From Gracilariopsis chorda (taxonomy: Eukaryota > Rhodophyta > Florideophyceae > Gracilariales > Gracilariaceae), in the NCBI GenBank assembly GCA_003194525.1, contig NBIV01000154.1:62001-126000 (forward strand): 64,000 nt of DNA, written 5' to 3'. This document shows, piece by piece, positions 21,711 through 33,457 of the stretch (position 1 is the stretch's first letter; every line of letters begins with the position of its first letter). The position numbers and the translations under genes were made by a program. The notes beneath the pieces are model-generated. The model made no database searches and was not told the DNA's origin. It was given only the letters and a program-made list of their open reading frames with translations.

Positions 21711-24408
21711 AACAATCGTAGGGAAGTGCCCACTTACATATCCAGTTCAAAGTCAATCGGTCTCCATGTGTAGGTTTACCGGAAAGCAAGTATACCGAAA
21801 CCAAACATTGACAAAACCGTAGAAGACATCCGTGCGTCAAACAACAGCACTCTTCGTCCCGTCATAGCAGTGTGCGTGCAAGACGTTCGAGCCACGAATT
21901 TCGTGGCATACGATGCCCAAGAACAACAGCTTGAGACCCCGACAACTACATTACACAACTTGCCGACAGCCTGCGTCAACTAGATAGGTCTACAAGTGGA
22001 CCCAGAGCTAGCCAGGATAAGTAGCACTTGCTAATATCGACAGGCGCTGGTCACAAGCCCTCTAAAAAACTGATTCCCTGCATAACCAGCCCCAAGTCGT
22101 ACAAGGTCCACTTATTCCTTGAGAGCCGGAGCAGTTGCCTATCGAACTCCTATTTACGGCTATATACCCAGGGTACGCCGAACTGAACCACAAATAAGAA
22201 TCAAAACAAAAAAAAACAGTGATGCGTTGGTTGGAGAAGAAGACGTATTGTGAGGAAGGTGGAGAATGACAGTGCAGAGCTCACAAAAACCTATCGAATG
22301 AGTACTAATGAGGTGTTGTTTGCGGAGCAAGGTTGGAGCAAGGCGTAATCCATTGAGCTCAAAATATTAGCTCCATATTTTGGTGCACGACATATTGTAC
22401 ATCTATTGAAAAATTACTACCTAGATCCAAGTCATTGAAAATATATTGATATTTTAATGAGCTACAGTTCCGCCTGGGAAGGGGCGGATATCGCCAAGGA
22501 AAAGGGGTGTTCGAAGAAGAGACCAAAGGTCTCAGGATTCTAGGTCAAGAAACCACACATGCGCAACGGGCTACTCTGGAGACCAGCCACAATCAGCGGA
22601 GATAATAACAGGCAGAGCCTGGCAGAAAAAGCCTAGCAGTCTCCAAATTCTTCGAATCCCGAGCTGGGTTCTATGATTCCAACGGATGTACAACTACTGG
22701 GCAATGCCCACAGCTCCCAAAGGGACAAGCGTCTAATAGACGTAAAACCAACGTGTCCGACTCCACAAAAGACCTATCGGTTGACTGGGTATTTCGCACA
22801 GCGTCTCGAAACGTGTGTACAGCCCCCAAATTGGACCAGCGCACGGACGAGGGCCTACGCTTGCGTCATGTACGACGATTCAACCGAACACCCAACGAGT
22901 GGCAACGGGAGAGTAGAGTACCCCTGAGATTGCTCCAAAGTCCAGACACGTACTTGTGGTACGGCTGGCCCGTCTGGCACTCAAATTGAGCGATGCTCAC
23001 TAACTGGGGTTCGCGTCCGCACCAATATCGTCGTCGATACAATATGTCGGCTGTCTACTCAGATAGAAGGATCACCAGTAGCCCAAACGGCTAAACGACA
23101 GCACAATGCGTACTACCAGTGGCCGAAGAAAGATCGTGACGAGGACTGAACGGGTAATAACTGGCGAGTGTGAGACTCGAGATGTACCTCGACTATCCTT
23201 GTGCAGGCTGTAGCCTGTATTGTCGGCGTCCGCGCGAGAGGAAGCCTGGGATGGCTCGTGTTGCAATACAACAACTACGACCCGCTCGCAGTTCCTCCTC
23301 CATTGCGGCCAGCAATTCTACCACATTTGGATCGTGGTGTATTGGATCTACCGAAGGAAGCGGATGTTCGTCTTCAGGACAAGTCCCCGGACATCGTGGC
23401 TCACTCCACTCGAGTCAACCCGACACCCACTTTACTCATCCCTAAGGCTCCACCTAAAAAGGGGGAGGGAGGTGCAATCGCCGTCGACTTACCGACGTCG
23501 TCAAGGAAAATTGTTCCTGAGCACCAAACGGTTAGTCTCACAGTGCGATAGGTGGACGTGGGACCCAGCAAGGTAAATGGGAACCTCACTAGGGAAAGCC
23601 TTTAAAGGGAAGGCACCACTGTAACAGCATCGGCCCCCGTGGCTCGCCTGCTGAAATCAGAACTTCGTAGTAGCGAAAACACACAAGGCGTTGCCCCTCG
23701 GAATATTGGTGAACCGTGCCCGGTGACGGCCGACCCTGACTTAGGTTACTTCGACGAGGAGGACGACCCCGATCGGGTGTCCACCACGATTTGGAGCTTA
23801 TACTCCTTGATCGCTGGGAAGAACAAGGCTTTCGTAGAACTCTTGAATAGGTAGAAAGGTGAGACGTGCACCACGGCGTGTAGGAAGCTCACGCGCAACA
23901 TGCGTCACACGGCGCACAGCCGGTATACGCACTTGGACGTAACATGCTTACAGCGTCGTAAAGCACTGAGGTGCAGAAGTAACGGACACCGTACATGTGT
24001 ACAGGACAACCCGTAGCACCCATCGGCAAGGGTTTACCTAAATTGGCAGTGACACGTTATTGACGTCAGGCAGCGACGGTCCTTCAATCAGGATCTAGCG
24101 TGCAAGCACCGTAGCCGGTCGAACTGCTTCCATGCACAGGGAGTGCGGCACACGAGTATCTTCGTCAAACGGTTGTACCGGCCCTGTGAGGCGCTAACCG
24201 ATCTCGGACGGTACTGGTCGCCGGTTAACGCCTCTTGGGAGCTCACGTGAAGAGTTATTACTCTGGAACGCGAGTTCTATCTGGGCACACTTTCAGGTTT
24301 GCGCTACGACGCGTATCACTAAAGTTATAGTTCGGCCGACTCGAAGGACCTACGGAAAGAAAATTCCAAGTCCCTGGTCTCTGAGAACCAGAATACCCTC
24401 GATCAAGG
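21711..24408. other. Decayed repeat-like sequence
   Basis: No gene is recognisable. Frames at 22673-22989 and 23170-23860 (+) are rich in Arg, Ser and Pro and lie upstream of a chromodomain fragment on the same strand. They may be remnants of that element's polyprotein, but no RT or integrase motif survives. Confidence 0.4.
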
Positions 24409-24696
24409 TTGGAAACGAGTCCCTCGATACCCCTGAAGGGGTGGCTTTTACGGGAACTCGTCATAGGATACGTGACATCGGACACTTACTGCCGAGAACT
24501 CTCTATCGAACGCATCGTGCGTCACGAATATGACGCGCAAGGGTTGGTTTATTACCAAATCGGTTGGTATGGATACCCTCCAGAAGAGAAAACGATGGAA
24601 CCCATCGAACACCTCCCTAGATCTAAAGTCCTACAATATGACCGAAGGACTCGGGCATCCATACCAGCAACGGTGGATAAAGCCCAAGTAGGGTAG
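24409..24696 (+). pseudogene. Chromodomain fragment of another gypsy element
   Basis: The frame contains 'IERIVRHEYDAQGLVYY', then an aromatic-rich segment with 'GWYGYPPEEKTMEPIEHLP', the core of a chromodomain (normally W-K-G-Y/W ... T-W-E-P ... L). It stops at 24694-24696. Nothing clearly integrase-like remains upstream. It represents a third chromovirus-type insertion in the window. Confidence 0.75.
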
Positions 24697-25004
24697 AACC
24701 GTACCCGGTCCCCGAAGGGTATGAAGTGACCGCGAAGCAGAGAAGCTCAAAGAGGAGAAGAAGAAGATCCTCGAGGATGGAACAAGAAGTTGTTGAACTG
24801 TAGCAAATAGATTATTACCGAATTAACGGTTATACAGGATTAACGGTTTAAAGAAAAAGCGTCATGATGATGAACAACAATATGAAGTGGAGAATGCAGA
24901 AGAAGCATGAAGAAAGAAGTACGAAGAATCACAAGTTTGGTTTATTCTAGAAGCTATTGCTAGATTTATCACCGATACGTGAAGGTCAGAATACTGAGTA
25001 CAAG

Positions 25005-26762
25005 TTATACCGACAAAGGGCCTGCACCCGATTGACTGGTTGGCTGAGGATAGCTCGCCGCGGCGAGAGCCAGGAGCTGTACAACATCCACTATTTCTGG
25101 AGGTGCCTGGATCCCAAGGTTTTGGAGGTTCTCGCTCAACGCCATAACGTGAGACTCCGCTATAACCGTAAGTAGCTCGTCCGCTAGAGGTTGCAGCTCA
25201 CTCATCTGGGTTACAAAGACCTACCCCTCAAGAGCACCGGATGGGTTGGACACATCAGCGCTGCTCAGAATAACCGAATCCACAACTGGTCCATGGTAAA
25301 GGTCGCCACTCTCGTTGGCCTCGTCATCCATCATCGGATCATCGAAGTTGACCGACGGCTCGTAATCGCCATGAAATACGAATCCAGTCAAATGACCCCC
25401 TGGTATGGTCCGTGGAAAACTTCAGTGCTCAAATGTATGAGCACGGGACACCGTTGCACCCACATACAGGTCGTAATAGACGAGGTCCCCGGCAGTTGGA
25501 TGCCGGCCACCTGGAGATTTGTCACGAGGATTTCTTGGACCCTGGCCACGGGTATCCCACGGAACGGTATCCCAGTTGACCTGATCGATCACATCCACTA
25601 TGCAAAAGAATTGTTCCACGTTGTCTTGACATCCCAATTGGATTAACAGGTCGAGCTGTTTGATGATGTTCCTTACCATCGGTGGTATGAAAAAAAGAGG
25701 GTAATTGTCAAACGCTTACAAGAGAAGAAAACCCGCTACGCGGGTACCCCACTCTGTGACAATAAGCTACCATTAAACTGATTTCGGATCGTCAATGATG
25801 TGGGAGCTTATATACGTTACACAGGGAGGACGTTCCGGAAAACACCCCTTGGGTACCTCAATCTGACGCCACCACGGTGGTAACGCTGTGAAGCGACCCC
25901 TGAATGTTTGCGGGAGATACAGTTCGGTTTCGATATTGGTGTTTGGACCAAATACCCATGTCGGGTACGCGCCTTGCGCTCTAACCGAATTGCGTTTCAG
26001 AACGTCGGATGAACCAAAAATTCGCAGGGATAGTGGGCCTCGCCCAACAGAGCATATCGGACTCGATAGTTACCTTCGTTGCGGTTTCGAAGTGTGCCCT
26101 ATCGAACTGGGCTAGGTTATCCCCATAAAATAAGTGGCCGTGGGTGCGATAACTCGATACGTCGAAGTCTTATTCACTGGGAATCAGGTGTTGAATTGGA
26201 GTACCCATGAACCATTTATACGCGAGTTGCGTCATTTCTTCTCGGGCCCTATCCAGGTTCTCTCCACGGCAGAGGTCTATCTCTAAAAGGTTAGGATCCA
26301 ACGAAATGCGTTTCCGCCAGTCGGGTGAAGTGACCCTGTCAAGTGGACGCTCACCAGTGAGAACACTGTCTTGTGCATAGGAATGGATCAGTGGCAGGTT
26401 CAAAACCTTGGACGGGTGAAACCAAAAAGCGGGGGCATAGAACGAAGGATTGTGTAACGGATCCCGTGCTTCCAGGGTTACCATGTGGATCCATTGGAGT
26501 TGGTTTATGACAACCGGAGTATCCCAAGAGGAGTGCCATGCGCGGACGTGAACCGGAACGGTTATCCGAGCGCTACCCTGAGGCAATGGCTCATTTCGGA
26601 GGATGAAGGAGCTATACTCTCAGATTGGGAAGTACCCACTCCGGGGTTGTGTTGGTTTAGATTCTCTGAGTTCATTAACTGAGATAAATATTCGGTTTCG
26701 ATGTTGTTAAAGTTCGTTCGTCGCGTTATACTTTGAACCGGAGGAAGGTCGGTATCACTCAT
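25005..26762 (-). mobile_element. Gag-like frames of an LTR element, minus strand
   Basis: A minus-strand series starts at an ATG at 26762 (Ser/Asn/Gln-rich start) and continues after a frame change at about 26575 to 26170 with hydrophobic/aromatic helices. A second series at 25679-25005 includes 'NIIKQLDLLIQLGCQDNV' and ends in a 'LGIQAPPEIVDVVQLLALAA' stretch with Gln/Pro/Ser-rich sequence. Length and composition recall retrotransposon Gag proteins, but I see no CCHC knuckle. It faces the plus-strand chromodomain tail-to-tail. Identification is tentative. Confidence 0.35.
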
Positions 26763-28348
26763 GAGGAGTTGGATTCTTTATACCCTTTTCCGCCTGCGGG
26801 TCACTGGCTTTCGTTGCGATGTTTCCTGGTCTAAGGAGGTGGATGCGTATAGCAATGCGTGCGCGCATACCCTCTAGGAGAGGTGGATCATAAATGATTC
26901 AATATCGACGTGGCATCGGTTCAACTCAGGTATGAGTGGACCCTGGGAAATATTGGGTGAAATTCGATATGAATGTTAATTGGTATTTTTGGAACCTTAG
27001 TAGGTGATTTCTGTGCTATCTGGAACAGATGAACGCGTGGCAAGCGTACAGATATTATTCATGGGTGGCATGATTCACACGTGTCATGTTGCGCCGTGGC
27101 TGGCAGAGCCACCAAGTGACACAAGAGTGTGGAGCATAAGTGTGGCATACTAAAGTAGTAATATTCTTAGTTTATTGTAACCCAATAGTACTTAAGGGAG
27201 GACGGCCTTGCCGTTTCACCGTGAAGTAAAGAAAAGCTGTTACTCAACTCTGAGTTTATTGCCTGCGCGAAGTGACCAATTCCTGCTGATGTTTCACCGA
27301 GTTCGGTCTCCTTGTACTCACCTGCACAGTATCACCGAGGACCACTGATCTGTCGTACCCCATGGGGTCGCCCATTGTTCACTGTTTTTACCGTTTTGGT
27401 TACTTTCTATTGTGGGAATAGATAGCCGTTCGACTCAGTATTGAGTTTTGCTGTGCTGGCTGAACAAGCAACACCGCCCACCACCGGGTCTCTTTCGGCT
27501 TTCCGCACGACCCGCCGGGTTTTGCCTTCACTTTTGGTCTCTTTTCTCTTTCCCTTTTTCCCGTTCTGGATTCTCCGTGGACCGGAACACCGCTCACACG
27601 GACCTGCACACTACGTTCAACAGCTGGTAACGCGATTCTCGGTATCACCTCCGTCGATATAGCTGAAAGCCACCTCGAGTTTACAATCGAACAGCGTGTG
27701 GTATGGAGGGCCCTGTCGCTGCGCCTACCTCAAAAAAAGCAAAGCTGCGAACATCTTGGGAGAATTTACAGCCTAGGGATATTTCTCCACATACTTATCT
27801 CTTGATATCAGTTTGAAAACTGAAAAGCGCATGAAGGCTGCTTTGACAGGGCTTGGGGAGGGTATGGAAAGAAGAGCAATACAAGGACAAGTACAACGTG
27901 GAAACGTTTCTTGCTGGAGTGGAGAAGTCAAGGAATACGACGTAATGTGTTAATTCGGAGCTTTAGGGAGAAAGTAGGCACATGATCGAGAGGCGTACTA
28001 ACTTATTTCTGCTGCCATTTGCACGGCGGCTCTTTCGTATGTAGATGACATAAATCGCATCAACTAAGAAAGTGGCATTCGTCCCGTTTACTTTTATCTT
28101 TGGTATAAGGTAATGCTTTCCATCGCATTTTGATAGTTCAAAAAATCTAATTCATATAGCACTAAGATAAAGATTGGGGCCCGCCTCCACCCGGTGCTGA
28201 ACGCCTCCGCAATTTCATGAGTAAGATTACGCCAAGCAGGTAACAAAGAAATCCCACCACCACCCGACTCCATGAGTCGCTCCAAGATTCTGTAGGATAG
28301 GAACAATGAGAGATAAATTCGAAGGCCTTGTTATTAAATGTTCACCGA
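26763..28348. other. No gene seen
   Basis: 27000-27400 has LTR-like character (many short GTG/CACC words). 27440-27640 has a run of pyrimidine-rich sequence on the plus strand. No coding signal stands out. Confidence 0.4.
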
Positions 28349-29116
28349 TCATAGTTCTAATGCTTTCAGAAGTATTTGGAACTGTTGCTCCATGTTCTCG
28401 AGTTCCTTGTGCGAATTCTCAATAAAGGTTTGGTTGTTCCTCTTCTGCGCTGGCTCGTATCGAATGGCATTCTGCTCCAGAAGTTCCATCATTTTGTTTT
28501 GGTTCTCCAGTTTTTTGAGAATCATATTCTCGCCATTCTCATCCACTTCGATTTTCGATCTCTCGTACATCATTTGATCCCATAAAAGTTCTGTTAGAGC
28601 TTACGAAGCAGATCCAAGGTGGTCCGGAACCCTCGAAAGACTACCAACTTGTGATCTAATATCGCCACTATCTCTTTGTGATCGTCGCTTACGCTTTTCG
28701 CTCGATTCTTCGCTTTTCCGACCAGTTGATATGCCCTCCTCGCACCTTGCATGATCTTCACCGATTTGCTTGATGGTCATCAGCAGCAATGTTGTATCTT
28801 CATCTCTATTACTTAGCCTGTAGACTGTAAAAAGTACATAGAACCGTTTAGAATCAACAGTCCCATCTCCAATACCTGTGTATTGTAGACAATTTAGAAC
28901 CAAAGAAACGTCGTTTTGACCAGATTGTGATACAACCAATCTTGTGCCAAATACTAGTGGGGTAATCCGTTTGGAAAACATTTGGCAGTGGCGCGACGAG
29001 GGCTCGACCTGATTGGTGGAAGTGGGGTAACCGAATGGGTATGGCAGCACGAAACCACTAGGGCTGCAAGATAACCAGGCGTACTTACCATAACCAATTG
29101 GTAGTACGTCGCACAC
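28349..29116 (-). pseudogene. Coiled-coil protein frame interrupted by one stop
   Basis: One minus-strand frame runs from about 29116 to 28349 and is broken only by a TAA at 28601-28603. Before the stop lies a basic Lys/Arg/Ser-rich segment ('SSEKRKRRSQRDSGDIRSQ'). After it comes 'ALTELLWDQMMYERSK' and a strongly amphipathic coiled coil rich in Glu, Asn, Gln and Leu. This layout (helical domain, basic linker, coiled coil) resembles DNA-binding accessory proteins of DNA transposons such as Harbinger Myb-like proteins, but no Myb/SANT tryptophan pattern is clear. A more probable start is the internal Met at about 28988. Function unknown. Confidence 0.5.
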
Positions 29117-30963
29117 GGGTTAGTAGAGCCTGAATAGTCTCGGCTAGACCAAGAGCTTGACTGTAGAAACCAGGTGGTATCACACTTAGCCAAGAGGTGC
29201 TTGTCTTTACCATGCTTGGTGGTGGAGCGCTGCACCCATCAAAAAGGTGAGCGAGGCTCAACCTCAGGTGCATACGGCTACGTGGTATACGTTGAGGATG
29301 GCCCTATTGGCATGGGCCCACACCAGAGTAGCGGGGTGTCACTATCTATCTAAAATAGTTAAATAAATTATTAAACTAATTAGTTAGCCACCCCAACCCA
29401 CTTGGCACACTCATCAATTGGCCAATCGCGCTTTGTACTACCCATGTGGTCAGATCTCACTGTATCACACAGATGCAGACCATCACTCGTGGCAAATTGT
29501 AAAAAAGCACTTAACCTAGTTAGAGTGGTTTTTCAGAACCACAAAACTCCAAAAAAATGGGCACTTGTTCGAATCCACTTCAGAAATTCGATCACAAAAG
29601 TTTATCTAAGTCATCAAAGTTGCATAATTGAGTCGATCTTCAAACTCTGTCTAAAACGATAACCTTGTAACAATGGTTTCTAGCTACATTAATTTCAGCT
29701 ATGCGACAAGTCTGGTAGACCATACGAGACGCGCTCGCTCGTAGTCCCGCAGCGCTCTGCAAAGTTGAGCGAATTCATTCAAATTGAATGCCTGATTAGG
29801 TGCTTTATAAGTGGCGTATTGGCCATTTTAACGTGTTTCTCGAACGTTTCATACGATTATATCCGTCTTACGTCTTCTTGGACAACAATTTATTTTTATT
29901 ACTCCCACTATATCTCCGGCACTGCATCAAGCAACGATTAGACTGATGAAAGCTCTTTGTACTTCTGATCTCGCGCAGTTTCTGTATACTTCCATGATAG
30001 AAAACCTTACGCAACTTTGCTTTTTAAAATCCAATGCTACAAAGCTCTCTCTTTTCAAGCCTTCAGTAAGCCAAGCCGGAAAAGAAAAAATCTCTCAGTA
30101 AATTCTTTCTTGTTCTTGTCGCTACACCTGAGCCCTCATGTTGAACAATTCAAAGTTTGCCTATATTTTCATTGAAGATACATATCAAACCTCGGCAGTT
30201 GTTATAATGCATTAAAAGATGAGGAATAAAAGAAAATCTTGTTATTCTGTGTTATTTGTTACTTGATAGTTAATAAAAATTGAGATGGACCCTAGTGGGT
30301 ACTATAATGCCCAAAACAGTCTTGTATGATGGTAATGAACAGATTTTCACGAGAGTTTTAGCGCAGTAGTAAATGTTGATTCAAGTTAGACATGGTGTGC
30401 TGATATACATCAATAAAACTCGCTTTTCGGTGATTATGTATATTGTAGTGCACAGGTGGGGAATAAAAGAGGTGGAAGAAATGATAGTCTGATGTCGAGA
30501 ATACGTAAGGCACAATGGTCTAAGTGTTTGAATTTTGGCAGTTAGAGTATGCCAAGTGGTCAAATAAGATGTCGGGTCATGTAGCGTCATTACAGGTTAG
30601 CCAACCATGGTTAGAATTAGAACAGGGTCAAGCAGGCCCACTTCAAGAAATTAGGGAACTGACCAATCAGCATACACGATTGGGCAATCAGACGTCACAG
30701 CAGGCTTGTTCAGAACCTTCAAAATGCCTATATGGGCGTGCACGGACTTTGTTCACGCTTGTTTAGACATCGCCTCAACCCCGGTTCCGCCAACCGTGGG
30801 AACTCACTACAAGTACAACAGTACTGCTGGACACGCTCGCATCAGTGTCTCGCCGGACACTTTTGTAGCCCAGTCACACTTTCCAGCAAATGAAAACTCC
30901 AGTACAGCTACAACACGTGCGTGACGAGCACAGAGATCACAATCTTTTCGTCAGGGGTTAAAG
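29117..30963. other. No gene seen
   Basis: Very AT-rich from 29340 to 30480, with many stops in all frames. A 30524-30924 (+) Gln/Thr-rich frame is unrecognised. Confidence 0.45.
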
Positions 30964-31173
30964 CCCTTTCTACATATGGACATGGACAAGAATCTATCTT
31001 GTCCATTGTCCACGATTTTGTGGTCGCTCTTTGAGCGACCCCAAGGAAGAGACACTTCGGAATCTTTCTACCAGATTTGTTTTTAAATTTTCGCTTAGTA
31101 AACATGAATTATTTTTCATTCTTTTCCCGGTGCAGTGCCAAAAACCCATGTCCATGTCCATATGTAGAAAGGG
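30964..31173. mobile_element. MITE/foldback element with 24-bp perfect terminal inverted repeats
   Basis: 30964-30987 (CCCTTTCTACATATGGACAT...) is the exact reverse complement of 31150-31173. The 210-bp interior has no coding capacity and contains a second perfect hairpin (31022-31040, 8-bp arms around TTT). Flanks TTAAAG and CCTAAAAG hint at a short duplicated A/T-rich target but are not identical. This is the anatomy of a non-autonomous DNA transposon; the superfamily is undetermined. Confidence 0.75.
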
Positions 31174-32128
31174 CCTAAAAGTACTTTGTGTGGGAAGAAA
31201 CATAAGTTGGACCCCCCCTCTACCAGATTGGATGTAGGCCCTACGTCACCTATGTCGTGTCGATTCGGCTTTTGCCTGTTGGTACCGAAGGTGGTACCAG
31301 GGGAACGAAAGGAGAAACTTTGTTGATATCACGTTCTCAATATAGAGACAGTGGTAACTATACCCCTGTCAAGGATCCCTCTACTCGAATTACCTGGTGG
31401 AGTCCTCATGGGCGTGAAGGAACGAAGCTCACCTACAGAGTCAGAAGAGGCCACCAGGTGGAGCATCTCACGCACTTCTCGACGGTATTGCGCTTTCTAC
31501 TGTTGGTTGTCGTTGCGACAGTGTGCGTCCAGTGAGAGTGAATCTTAGTGAAACTTCCAAGTGCTGTTCATGAATTCAACAGCCTTGTGAAGTTTGGTCT
31601 CTTTCCAATAGTTTGGTGTTGACAACATAACCGATATTGACAATACGGCCCAATCCTATGGGTATGGCACAATGTTTTGACGTAGAGCATCCCTTCTCTA
31701 CACGAATTTCGAGTCTCACACTTCTTGGGTCCCATATGCTGAAGTTCATGGGCGGCTCTTCCTGGGTCTTCCTTGGCCCAGAACGGACATGCCTGTGTTT
31801 ATGGGCCAAAATATCGAAGGCGGGCAGCCCCAGGCCTCGCTGCAATGCGAAGACGTCTCTGCATGTAACGAAGTCCGAAAGCCCGTAAAGTGTGTATACG
31901 CTGTTGAGGGTTGCGCATGCTCATTTTAGCAAGACTAAAGGGTGCAGCTTCAACGAAAAGGAACATTTCTGCGAATCACTATGGTACTCTAGCTCTTCTG
32001 ACGCCTGTTCGCGTCGCGTTCGCCTTTCATTTTCAACCATTCGAAAGCAGATATAGCCACGGGTTCAACCTGACCATTTCTACTTATCTCTTTAACTTAT
32101 TCCGAATTCAAAACCCGAACAGCCTAGT
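31174..32128. other. No confident gene
   Basis: A minus-strand frame at 31845-31576 (89 codons, 'NFSIWDPRSVRLEIRVEKGC') is well formed but short and unrecognised; it may be a gene or transposon fragment. The 200 bp before 32129 would be the promoter and 5' UTR of the next gene. Confidence 0.35.
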
Positions 32129-33457
32129 ATGGTTTGCAGAAAACTTGCGTTTGTGTTCTTTACGTTTGCATGCGTATTTGCTACCTTGAAAGCACAAGAT
32201 GTGAGTGTCCAGTCAGAAGGCTTGAGCGCTCTGGAACCGAAAACAGTCACCGTGCGCTTCAACTCGACAGACTTGGAGAGTATCATCAAGACGCTGGATT
32301 CGCTCTTTGAGGAGGCTCTTATAGAGTATGGCAAAGACTGGCCGTTGAAGCCTTCTGTGGAGAGCGATGATGCAGTTGAGACACCGGAATCTACGCCTGA
32401 AAGTGATATAGAATCCCCTATGGTTACTTTCTCCCCTATCGCTTCTGTAGCCCCTTCGCAAACTACTAGTATGCCTTCATCACGAAAATCTGGACGAAAG
32501 AAATCATTGGGTTCATACTATTCAGTAGCTCCGAGCGCAGAAGTCGAGGCGGTCGAAGGGGTTGAAGAAACTGCAGAAGAGGAGAGCGGTTCTGCAAGAA
32601 TAGACGCACTAGAAGAGAGCGAAGAGAATGCCTCGTCATCCCCGGAGCCATATCCCGTGGCCAAGATCCCCCAATCGCCTGATGTTTCGCCAAAGCCCTC
32701 TTTGCCTGCGGAACCGAAATATCCAGCAGTTACAGCGAGCCCGTCAGCGGAGATGTCGGACCCAATGCAGGCTTCGCAGACTTCGGAAGCTCCCAAGAAA
32801 AGCCCGGAACCTTCTCCCAGCGCTTCCTCATCACCTGCTGAAGTGCCATTGCGCACTTCAGTATACGGACACAAGGGTTACACCGACTCAATCGTGCTCA
32901 TGTTAGCTGATTCCGAAGAAACTGCTGAAGACATGGAGTCTTTTGTAGACCAGCTTCGAGAAGCTGGCTTCGTGAGGAGTAAGTTCATTGCTGTGCAAGC
33001 TGACGAATTGTGGATTCACGGAGAGGATAAGAAGAAGATAGCGTGGTACGATGGATCGAAGGACGCTCACGGAGCTATTCGTGAAGCTCAGATGCTGCGT
33101 GCAACAGAGCGGGTAATGAAGCTTGCGCGGGGCCGTCGTCCGACAATAATTGGCTTTGGACAAGGTGGCACTGTAGCACTAACTGCATACATGAGGTACG
33201 GCGTAGATGGTGTTGTCAGTTCATGTGGAGGGCTTGGCCTTTTGTCGAGCTATCCAAGAGAAATGACGAAGGACAGTGAAGGAAGCATGGCTTTGGTGGT
33301 CGGAGGGGACCACGTGCGCAGTGGAGCAGAGCGTATGCAGTCGTTGGGGCGCGACGTAGTGTTCCTTAGAACCAATCAGCCCAAGGAGAATGGTCGGTTT
33401 AAAGATGAGGTTATAGGATATGTAATTGGAGTACTCAACCGCGCGATTGCAACTTAA
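32129..33457 (+). CDS. Secreted alpha/beta-hydrolase (acyl-protein thioesterase/lysophospholipase-like) pseudoenzyme
   Basis: An intact 442-residue protein with no intron. Residues 1-22 form a signal peptide (hydrophobic 'LAFVFFTFACVFATL', then Ala-Gln). Residues 45-245 are a low-complexity Ser/Pro/Glu-rich linker with Lys/Arg patches. Residues 245-442 resemble the acyl-protein thioesterase/phospholipase-carboxylesterase fold, including 'PTIIGFGQGGTVALTAY', followed by 'GVDGVVSSCGGLGLL' in place of the family's 'G.V.LSG.L'. The family nucleophile motif is G-F-S-Q-G-G; here residue 344 is Gly, not Ser. The expected C-terminal His is also not visible, although an Asp ('GGDHVRSG') remains. It is therefore probably a secreted or endomembrane non-catalytic binding protein. 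The hydrolase assignment is by pattern recognition and needs a fold search; the open frame and signal peptide are seen directly. Confidence 0.8.
   Translation: MVCRKLAFVFFTFACVFATLKAQDVSVQSEGLSALEPKTVTVRFNSTDLESIIKTLDSLFEEALIEYGKDWPLKPSVESDDAVETPESTPESDIESPMVTFSPIASVAPSQTTSMPSSRKSGRKKSLGSYYSVAPSAEVEAVEGVEETAEEESGSARIDALEESEENASSSPEPYPVAKIPQSPDVSPKPSLPAEPKYPAVTASPSAEMSDPMQASQTSEAPKKSPEPSPSASSSPAEVPLRTSVYGHKGYTDSIVLMLADSEETAEDMESFVDQLREAGFVRSKFIAVQADELWIHGEDKKKIAWYDGSKDAHGAIREAQMLRATERVMKLARGRRPTIIGFGQGGTVALTAYMRYGVDGVVSSCGGLGLLSSYPREMTKDSEGSMALVVGGDHVRSGAERMQSLGRDVVFLRTNQPKENGRFKDEVIGYVIGVLNRAIAT

Noticed and set aside
29560-29580. tRNA B-box-like word (GTTCGAATCC)
   Set aside because: No cloverleaf can be folded around it; it occurs in AT-rich spacer.
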